A DNA stretch of 64,000 nucleotides from Ancylostoma caninum (lineage: Eukaryota; Nematoda; Chromadorea; Rhabditida; Ancylostomatidae). Positions 38,119 to 47,700 of this stretch are shown piece by piece. Under the pieces are notes generated by a model. It was given only the letters and a program-made list of their open reading frames with translations. It had not been told where the DNA came from and searched no databases. The stretch is from positions 930,001 through 994,000 of the forward strand of contig JBAJFG010000039.1 in the NCBI GenBank assembly GCA_037903475.1. The letters are read 5' to 3'. Position numbers and translations under genes: made by a program. Every line of letters begins with the position of its first letter. The stretch's first letter is position 1.

Positions 38119-38290
38119 ATGGTTAGCACTAAACCAATTCGAGAAATGTCGGCTTTGAGTAGAAATCTTACTATTAGCGATGTGGAAATGTGGGCAGCTA
38201 TCAAGCAAGATGAAGAACTTAGCGAAAACAAAGACAACGAAATTGAACACCAAGGCGGATACAACCTAACCGGATCCCGAGAACAATGTC
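38119..38290 (+). CDS. Possible first coding exon of an unknown gene
   Basis: An open frame from ATG at 38119 (MVSTKPIREM...) encodes about 57 acidic, polar residues. It ends exactly at a consensus donor (TGTC/GTAAGT). An in-frame stop precedes the Met. No downstream partner exon or domain was recognised, so this rests on composition and one splice site. Confidence 0.22.
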
Positions 38291-38924
38291 GTAAGTATTC
38301 TTAATGTTACTTCCTTCCGTGTGTATATTGCGGATTGCTAAAGAAATACGAGATTCAAGTGCAGCATGAACGATAGTCTTTTCTCCGATACCTTTGACAC
38401 TACAATTCCTTCTTTCAAGTTGTGGTGACTCGTCTGGTCCACATCTAGTATATAATTTAGGGCAACAAAAAAAAAACAATGATTCCAAGATATAAGCCGT
38501 ATTTCGAATTTCGTGGGCCATGCATGACCTAGCACGGCTGCGTGACAAGAGGTACGCTGCTGGCCTGTTATTGGTCGATTCATGTGCGTGTCGCGGCTGC
38601 AGTCTTCTAGTGTACGAGCAGTTCTGCGTGGATGTGGACAACTTTTCTAAGCTTTAGTGGGACAGATGAGTCCTATCGGAACCCACAGACTGTGAGAAGG
38701 TGGCCACCGATGTCATTTAGTGCGTCAAATTTGAAAAAACAACCTGAACTTGAAGAGCGTACGCATGCGGCGCGGTCGCGTCGCGGCGTACGTGTTGACC
38801 TCCACCCACGCATCGCATGATTTGCTCAGCTTTGCAAACAAATGACTTTATCGCGTAGTATCCCCGGAGAATATGCTCGGGGAGTCCGTGTCTTTCTTCT
38901 CCTTGTATGTTACCTCCTCGCTAC

Positions 38925-39120
38925 CACGTAGAGGCTTTCAAAATTGGTGGTGACTCTTCCAACCGGAGGTCAGAACACTAACGAACCTCAAGAAAGGTCT
39001 GTTTAGACGTCACCACCGAGGTGATTGCGTGGGGACCTCGCCGCCGCTACGTATGTCTCGCGGGTTAATGATGTCACCGCACGAGGCCTGTTTTTCTTTG
39101 AACTTGTTTGGACATGATTA
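38925..39120 (+). repeat. Diverged dispersed repeat, copy B (partner 2770-3000)
   Basis: Carries AGGCTTTCAAAATTGG, GGTCAGAACACTAACG, CTCAAGAAAGGTCTG and CGCGGGTTAATGATG in the order seen in copy A. It is more CpG-rich than its surroundings. Confidence 0.5.
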
Positions 39121-39569
39121 AACACGTAGAAACAAGTTCTTCGCTTCCATTGTGGGATCCGTCTCAGAAGTTCTCGGAAAACGGTGACAACGTATTGTTC
39201 TTTTCGAAAAGACTGGGCGCAAAATCGTGTCGGGACCTCCCCTCGCTATTCTTATGAATGCTCTTTTTACGCTCCGTTCGTTGAGAAATAGTGATTCCTA
39301 AATTTGAGGTTTTTAATGTAGTAAATTTTGTTTGTTGAGAAACAATGTTAATAATAAATTTACCTTTTAGAGTAAATTTTTTTTGTAAAAATTTTTTCAT
39401 TAGGTGACATTTTTGAGGTTTATAGGCTTATTCTTCCGAGGACAGGACGAGGACAGCAAAAGGCAACGAATGACATTATTCCCCCTGAGCCGTTGTTTGG
39501 ATTGAAAGCATAAGAAACTGAATAGCATGCCATGCACATATGTAAAAACAACAGAACTTTAGAATGAAT

Positions 39570-39575
39570 TTTATT
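39570..39575 (-). promoter_or_regulatory. Poly(A) signal of the small membrane protein gene
   Basis: AATAAA on the minus strand, about 125 bases after the proposed TGA at 39701. Confidence 0.5.
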
Positions 39576-39700
39576 AAATTTCATGGAGGTATTCCAGAAG
39601 AATGTCGGATGTCATTATACAAAACTTCAAGAACTGCCTGTGCCAGCCATAGCATTTCTAGTAGCACCCAGCCATGAAGTAGACGCGGTAGCAGAGTGGA

Positions 39701-40862
39701 TCAAGCAACTTCATCCTGAAAGAGTGCAGATGTGATATTCATGAAATAATTTTTTCATCTCTAAAATCATTCAAATCAAAAATCCTAGCACCTCTCAGAC
39801 AGTTAATCTTAAAGATGTAAGTGAACCAGATTCAAAGTAGGGGCGTCAATGTTCTTGCAGTGTCGGGGAATCACTCTCGCATCACATAATACCACTGGTC
39901 TGGTTTACCGCGCCGCACCACCTACGCGATGCGGCAGGCCACCTGGGTGCTGCGCTGTCGGGCATTGTCGGTACTCATATTTTGTTTATGTTTTCACCTA
40001 AGCATTTCGAAATAAAGACAAAAACACAAAATATCGCTCAACAACAAAAGCGTTCAGCCGGCTTGCCGCGCCGCTTAGGTAGGGCGACACGACAGATTAG
40101 GCAGGTGGTATTGTGTGATGCAAGAGTGCATGAGCGACATTGCAGTTATCTTAATAACAATGATAAGTTCAATAATAAAAATAAATTGTTGATGCGTTTG
40201 ATTCGAATAGCTTTTCTTTATCAATGCAGTGTTAGAGCCTGGTAGCGCAGAGGTGGCACCTGGGTCGACTTTGTCCGCAATTACGACCTCGTCCCGAAGT
40301 CGGCCAGATAATCACATTTTTACACTTTTTGATATGTATGTGATGTGATTCCTTCCACACTGTTTCCCTACTGCCATTTAATAAAATGTCCTCCAAGACG
40401 CATTTTGCGGACAAAGTCGTAATTGCAGACAAAGTCACCTCAGTTGCCACCTTTGGGCTAACAGACCATAACTAATGTTAATGTGTATTATGTAATGTGC
40501 AGTATCACTGACACATAATACTACTATTATGCCACTCATTATCGCAACCTCACTCACTCCTCTCTGCATTTCGTTGAAACAGCAAAAGCCAATAGCAGCA
40601 CCGAGATAAATGAAAAAAAAAACTCACCCTTAGACTGAATCCACCGGTTTTATTCATGACATGCCGATAGTACAGGAAAATCAGCGAAAACGCAAGGGTG
40701 AATATCACAGCGCCGATGGAGAATCCAAGAAAAAACGCTGGCCAAGAAAGACCTGTAGGTAGGAAAAACTAGTTTGGACGACAAAAAAATGGTGGAACAG
40801 CAAGAAATAAATGGCTTACCCCAATCGATGCCGCCAAAGGAGTTGATTCCGCTAATATCCAT
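39701..40862 (-). CDS. Small single-pass membrane protein, 3 exons, 60 aa
   Basis: Exons: 40820-40862, 40628-40752, 39701-39715; the joined frame is exactly 61 codons including the stop. The ATG (MDISGINSFGGIDWG) follows an in-frame stop. Exon 2 encodes a ~25-residue hydrophobic segment (SWPAFFLGFSIGAVIFTLAF and onward) followed by a basic YYRHVMNK edge, a typical single transmembrane helix with a short cytosolic-type tail. Splice sites are GTAAGC/CCTACAG and GTGAGT/CTTTCAG. The tiny last exon (five codons) is the weakest element. The gene lies about 0.8 kb downstream of the PLD-like gene on the same strand, so co-transcription is possible. I do not recognise a family. Confidence 0.5.
40222..40460 (+). 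mobile_element. MITE with GACTTTGTC(C/T)GCAATTACG inverted ends
   Basis: The left part reads AGAGGTGGCACC...GACTTTGTCCGCAATTACGAC. The complement of the right part reads AAAGGTGGCAACTGAGGTGA, then CTTTGTCTGCAATTACGAC. The centre has a CATTTAATAAAAT string. A related truncated copy lies at 43228-43400. Confidence 0.7.
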
Positions 40863-41646
40863 CTCTGATTACACACCATATCGGTTTCTGCGTAAACTTT
40901 ACAGTGAACATGATCGCCGCGATCAACACAAGGTTGCAGATGCGTTGGGAAGTTCCCATTCAAAAGATCGGTGGTTTGCAGATACTAGGATCAAAATGGG
41001 AAAATCGCTCAGTCTTTTTTTTCAACGGGAGCACTCATGGAAATCTCCGTTTTGAAGACTTTGCTGTATTCCGAGATTTTGACCAACGTAAACTCATATT
41101 TGATGATGAAATAGCTCGAAAATCATGAGAGATATGCAAAAACGGGATGTTTTTCCATGCAACGGCGCCCCTTGACGTTTGTGGGTCCCAACACGCGAAC
41201 CTAAACGCACATCTGCAAGTGACCGAGCATGCGTAGATTCGCGCTGGCGGACATCAAAAAGATCAAATTGACGGCAGCACCTACAACAGTATCCCCACAG
41301 ATACATGGTAATTTCCTGTGTTCTGCTTACTGTTGAAATTCTCTGGTAATCGCTTGCGGGGTTAGCGACAAAGTTGCCCTTAAATAGACTATATAAAACT
41401 CGTTTAAAATCCTTCGCTCTTCCGTGACTCTAATTCTTTTCTACACTTTCTCTTCCGCACATTTTTTCTGAGCATTTCCTTCGTAAACCTACATATACGT
41501 GCTAGCCGCACGAGTGCGTTTTGGCGGAGTATGGGGCGGTACCAGTGTTGTGCGATTGGAGCATTCACACGCCTCTAGCCGCCCCTTAGTGACAACTCGT
41601 TTAATGCTGAGCATTCATAGACAAAACACTAGAGTAAAAAGAATAA

Positions 41647-41652
41647 TTTATT
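41647..41652 (-). promoter_or_regulatory. Poly(A) signal of the PLD-like gene
   Basis: AATAAA on the minus strand about 52 bases after the TGA stop codon, which is at 41704-41706. Confidence 0.75.
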
Positions 41653-41703
41653 CGATAGAAACTTATTTTATACAAGGCATTATTACATATTCGTTTGAAA
41701 AGA

Positions 41704-44700
41704 TCATAACGTCGTAGTTTTATTCGTCCATTTCCCATTATTGTCAAAATATGATAGTGGGATTGTCATACCCGAGTTCCAGTCCCTTTCGAATATCTGA
41801 ATAAGAGGAAAGATTAAGAAGGAGCGAAAATTTCCTTAATTTGGAAAATAAAAGCTAATGCTATGCCCAATCACCTGAGCAAATTGGTCAACAAGGTAGG
41901 ATTTCTGGCTAATATCGTCGGCTCTCACTACCATTCCGATTCCAGCCGTGTACCACCAGTAATCCGGTGTCCAGTTAGATGTTCCTGGAAGAAATTGTGT
42001 TATTTACAGATAAATCTTTTTAAAACAAAGCCGACTTACCTATGTAAGCTGCTTTCTCCGTTACAAAGTACTTATTATGATAGACTCTGGAGTACGGTAT
42101 GCCACCGTACTGCATATCTGGCACTTGTATTATCCGTATATCAATTGAGCCTTTCTTTGAGCATTTACCATCTGTGCAGAGGGCTAAAATTGTCTCGAAT
42201 GGGTGACTCTATGAAACATAGTATTACGTTTGTACACGCATTGTAATTGGCTGCTGATGTCTGCTAACGAATGGAGGTAGGAGTAGTATTTGGCTGCTGT
42301 GTATCGCCATCTGGAGAAGAGGAAACGGATCTGGAAAGGGCTGGATCCTTAAATTTTCAGGATTGCTGCTAGGTCTGCTTACCTTCACTTGCCTATCGAA
42401 AGCGGCTCTACGGATGGCCTCGTCTAGCCGGCCGTACCACCTGAAGACAGTGTAGGAGATGCATATTGATTACTTCAAACTACAGAGTTAAAAAGGATTT
42501 CCAAAGGCATTATCTCACCTCAAAATGATTTCTGAGATTTTCACATGAAAAGAATCTCCACTAACTACTGGCTACAATGGCATACCTTATTCCATGCAAA
42601 AGTGAAAAGGAACCCGTTTCTGAGCCCAATTTTTGTGGAGCTTGTGGGCGGAGCTAAGAGGGGATCAGCGGCCTCTCACACCATGCACACAAGAGTGACC
42701 TTTCTAACCTGTTAGATAGAGGATGTAGAGAGACCTGGTGTACGAATTTCGTCAGAAGCTGCGGTGCCGGCAGTGCATTATTCAGAGATTTCGTCCTCCC
42801 GTCCTGTCCAAGCCCCTGACTCCGCCCACAAGCTCCACAGTAATTAAGGATCGAAAGCGGGTTTTCGGCAGTTTTTCGCCGAATTGCATATAATACGGTT
42901 ACCAGCAGCTACTGGAGATTCTTTTTATGTGAAAATCTCAGAAACGATTCTGAGGTAGGACGATGTCTGTAAGGTATAATATTTATATAATCAATACGAT
43001 CAACTTCTCTATGACTACAGCTCCAGATAGCAAAACACTCACTTGTTCAGTGGTTTCAGATACAGTGAGCAAGGCGCGTAATTCATTACTGCCATGTCCA
43101 AGCTTACCTGTAAAATGCTACTCTTGTGAAAATTCGACTATTAAATAGAAATAAAAGTAAAGTTGTGGAAAAAATAGTTTACGGTCACATGAATTAGTCC
43201 AGGTTTTCATTATCAAAGTACAATTGGGTAGTTGGAGAGGGCGTCTGCGACTTTGTCTGCAATTACGGCGACGTGCAACAGGACTGCTTGGATCTAATTT
43301 TAACTTTTTCCCCTTAAGTTCCAATATGTACATACTAGGATTGCTTTCAATTTGATGTTTTTCTATTGTCATTTAATAAAATCCCCCAGCAGGAACCAGA
43401 AATCAGGACTCCCATCGATCAACTTGCGAATATTACTCTTTCCTGAACCTAACTCCTCACCCTACATTTCTGGATACTGTCTCGTTCAGTGGGAGTTTCT
43501 CTTTTCTTTTTTATCTTGTTGTTTTTTTTTATCCTCTCCGGTTTTATCTCACAGACCAAGATTCCTAAGGTTGTGGCGCGCCTACGGGCGTATTAAATAA
43601 ATAAATAATAAATAAATAAACTTGACCATGGCGGGACAGCAGGCTGGCACTACGATGCATTAGTAATTGCATATCAAATTACAGATGCACTCTTTGAGCT
43701 ACCCTACTATATTTTTTTTTGTTTGAACAGAGTCATTTAATTTAGGGGGCACCTGAGCTTCATCGATCAGCTTGACCATAGCGTCGAGGTCATCTTCCCG
43801 TCCACAAGACTGGAATCCTGGCGGAGAAGCCTAAACGATGAATTATGGATTTTCCTAGGAAACATACACGTCGACCATCTTTCACCGTCTGATTCTCACC
43901 GAGAAATATACTGCTTGATCTCCTTTCTCTTGAGGTACGGAGGTGGGTCTCTCATGGTACGCTGGAGTAGATAAGGATGCTGGCCAGCTGGAACGATGTG
44001 CTGGATTAGCGTACTTTAGCTGTCTTGGTGCTTTCACAGCGAATGAGAAGAATTTTTATCATCGATGGTGTTTTTCCTCACACAAAACAGGTTTTCTTAT
44101 TTATTTTTTATAATATAAAATAATCTCTTTTTTTCAAAAAAAATTCTCGCAATGTAGCAATTACATGCGAATTTATCACTAAACAGAGTGATGCCAAAAA
44201 TCCCTCTTTTGAGCTCATTTTTTGTGGAGAATCCTAGATCCTATTGGGACATCTGTCACAAGGAGGCATTTGATTTTTTTCCATTTTTCACCTCCATTGG
44301 TTCTAAAGCCTATCTTCAGAGAACGAGATTTTTCACTCTTGTAGGCAAATTTCTATGCCGGTGTTATTCAGAAGTCGTTGTGGATTTTTGTAAGTGTTCA
44401 TACTGCCAGTACTATATGTATTATATGTATTGATTACATCAGAGATCATCAGAATTACTAGGTATATAGTCATGAATTGGGGATCCTGCGTTAATAAAAC
44501 GCGTTGATTTTGAGTAAATATCAACATTGGAAGTTTGCGTCATTGCTTCAAGCTCACTGAGATATACAAATACTACTCGTTTTACTTCAAAACCACGAGC
44601 TCTTTGAATGATTAAGGATTTGAGTACATATACAAATCCTAGAATCAAACCCTGAGACAGAATGAAAAAGGGCCACATTCAGTGAAAAAGTTTTCCGAAC

Positions 44701-47700
44701 AAAAAAAAACTGATTCAAAGCCTAGGGTAAGGGGGAAGACGTGTTCTGTTTTCAACAATATTCGAGACAATATTCCTGAAAATACATTACTTCATTTGAC
44801 ATTTAACAAGGAATTCGTGGAAAAAAGCGCTGGAGTAGTATGAGTGAAGATCTAGGAACTCTGAGAGAATATTTTGACCACTTCAATGCTTTCAGGATCA
44901 GCATTTGTTTAACGACACTTACGAATATCTCTATGTGCTCCCATACCTCTTGGGGATCTTCGCTCCAGGTGCTCCCATTTCCCAGTATATTTCAAGCAGC
45001 CTGCCGAGATCGTTTGCTAGACAAGGACAGTTGAAGACAGCTAATCCGAGTTCTCTGACCTGTAAAGAAAACAAAATCACCCCGATTCTTGCAAAGAAAG
45101 GTGCCAGATTATGCACTTTTGAGCAGAAAGGAAGAAGTAATCAGACAAATTCCTGAGATTTCCTTGTTCCAGCATAGGGACAAACGAAGCACCAAATTAC
45201 AGTCAGAAGAGAATTGACAGATCAGCCGATTCTACAGTTTTATTTCTTCAAAATCAACCTGAGTAAGAGCTCTCCAATCAAAATTGGCTGATCCAACGTA
45301 GAGATGCTTCCCATCGACAGCCCAGGATTTAGTGTGAAAAATGCCTCCTGGATACCTAAACAACATCCATTCCTCATGAATAATCAGCTGCACTAACGAC
45401 TACATACCACTGCGTAAAATCCAGTGATCGCACTTTTATTCTTCCATTCGACTTCGTGGCGAGATCAGTTGTTTCAGGATAACCTAGGATCAACATACAG
45501 TTCGGTCCGGCAGCCACTGCAAATGGGCGCCGGCCGCCGCCACCCTCCGGCGCCCCGGTATTAATGAGCTATAAATCACTCGAGCTTGAGAGAAAGCGAA
45601 AAAAAATACAATTTTAGTCCATAGTAGACAGGGTAGATAAGCCTAACCCTACGCTTAAGAATGGGTTTAAGGCTTAGGCTTAGGCTTCACAGGAGTGGCC
45701 CCACCCAACTCCCTTTTCACCTGAATTTCTAAGATAAACTACGATAAGTGTAAGTGTAAGTAAGACTGTACACTATTTGTATGTTGCATCGGGAGCGCGC
45801 ATAGCTCAGTGGGTTGAGCGAATGATCGACGTTGTGGTGGTCAGGGGATCGAATCCTGCCCTGTGCCCCCGTTTTGCAAATACATATAGTATGCTGCCTA
45901 CGACTGCTGCAGTTATCTAACAAACTCCAACATAAAAAGTAGCCCGGATGGCTCAGTGGTTAGAGCGGCAGATTGCAATCTGTCCCTATCGCTGGTTCCA
46001 CTCCGTTGGAGATCCAGAGTTAAGTATCGCAGTGTTTGGGGTTCACTGCTTGGAACGTCCCCCGTGATCTCCTTCGGGTAGTCCAGGAAGGCATCCGGCA
46101 ACGTTTTGCATAAATTTCGAAGATAAACTACGATAAGTGTAAGTGTAAGTAATAGTAATAGTGTAAGTAATAGTGAAAAACCACTTTTTCAAAGTTGAGG
46201 GAAACCGGGAGAGAGTAACTCCGCCGTAAAGGACTGCTCCACGAAAGATAAATGACAGCGGTAGAACTACTTCGCAATGGATATGGAACAATTTATACGG
46301 ATTTCAATTATTTCTGAGGATCCCGAATTGGATGAGCTTTATTATTCAGATGGGATAACTGAAGTACTGTGTCCATCTATAGAAGAATAACGGCCATTTT
46401 TGTATTCGCGAAGCAGTGTACTATAGCAGAAAATGGAAGAGTTGGCTTCGCTTATTGTGTATTCAGAAATCTTTCCCCATGAAAATCACAAAAATGAAAA
46501 AACGTGAAAGTTGTGAAAATGGTCCCCTGCTTTATAGCCTTAACATATCCACTGCACTCTGTCTACTATGGACTAAAATTGTATTTTTCTTCGCTTTCTT
46601 CCAAGCTCGAGTGATTTATAGCTCATTAATAAAGCAGCATTTCGTGGTTATCTCAGCAAATTTACAGTTTCGCTCACCTCCATCTTTGTAGGTCTGCGCT
46701 ATTTTTACGTCAACCCCACGTTGGGCTGTTTTCAGCAAAGTGTCGTAGATAAGTTGACCCTAAATTACTGTATCAAGCGTACAAATAGGAGTTGTACCAA
46801 GTGTGTTTCTAGACTAACATCTCCAGAAGTGTTAGTGGTGTCCACTGTGTAGTTGTCGCCGGTGTTTTGCACCAGTAAAGACCAGTAATAGCTGCCAATT
46901 ACGATCTCTTTTTGGGCTTCATCTGAAACGAATGAAATGCAGCTACAAATATGTAAAGAAATGTCTTCAGATCTAGGATTCAAAGCTCACGTACAGCCTT
47001 TAAGAATTTCCCAATTTTTGGAATGTAGTTATTTGATTTTTCTGCGTTCACTTTTCCGGATATGGCTAATTTTTCCCGATAAGTGTAATTTTAGCTTAAA
47101 TTATTTCTTGTGGCAAAAAAGTTTGTTTGCGGGATCCATGCACAAGCATAGAACTTTCTTTTTACGGCTTCCGTGTCAACGATGGAGGTACATGCCTTTC
47201 ACGAAGTAGATAACACACTTTTTTTCTCACCAATTATTTTCAACAGAAGTTTTATTGCTGATAATGATGGGCCATGTGATAGATACCGGCTTATTGAATA
47301 GTCCTCTCCCCCCCCCCCCCGCTCCATTCCGATGAGCGACCTACTTTCAGGACTACACGGGTGGTCTCACTTTCCTTCTCGTACATTCCAGTTCGCCTCA
47401 CGTGGAGATTACGAAAGAAAATTCTAATCCTCCCGGGCGATAAGGCAAAGATTATGATTTGTGGATTTTTAGTGATAAGCGGCTCAAAGCGTATCTTTGC
47501 TACGTTATGTCAAACGTTCGTGTGCATAACTGCACGTGGAGATTTCAATTCTAAAGGCCATCAACGAACACAACTGCATGGGGAGAATAAACCACGAGTA
47601 TAGCACGGATAACATCTGGGCACCTAGGGAGTGGTTGTTTGCTAAATGTAGTGAGACTAGCCAAGGTAAACGTGCTGACGCTAGTGTGAATAACAGGTAA

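Larger units (their letters stand above)
45496..46630 (+). mobile_element. Composite TIR element, copy 4 (in PLD-like intron 5, right end truncated)
   Basis: The left end is TA/CAGTTCGGTCCGGCAG. On the right the sequence follows copy 3 as far as GCTCATTAAT and then stops, losing the outer ~75 bp of the inverted repeat. Internal modules are all present: TTAGGC repeats (about 45668-45686), tRNA-like pair, GTAAGT tract, and 37-codon frame. It is antisense to the host gene. Without it the intron would be about 60 bases, the usual size in this gene. Confidence 0.92.

Noticed and set aside
42040..42208. PLD exon 14 starting at the upstream CATAG acceptor (42208)
   Set aside because: It would leave an intron of only 19-29 bases. 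The AATTTTAG acceptor at 42184 gives a 44-base intron, correct phase and the length seen in PLD3.
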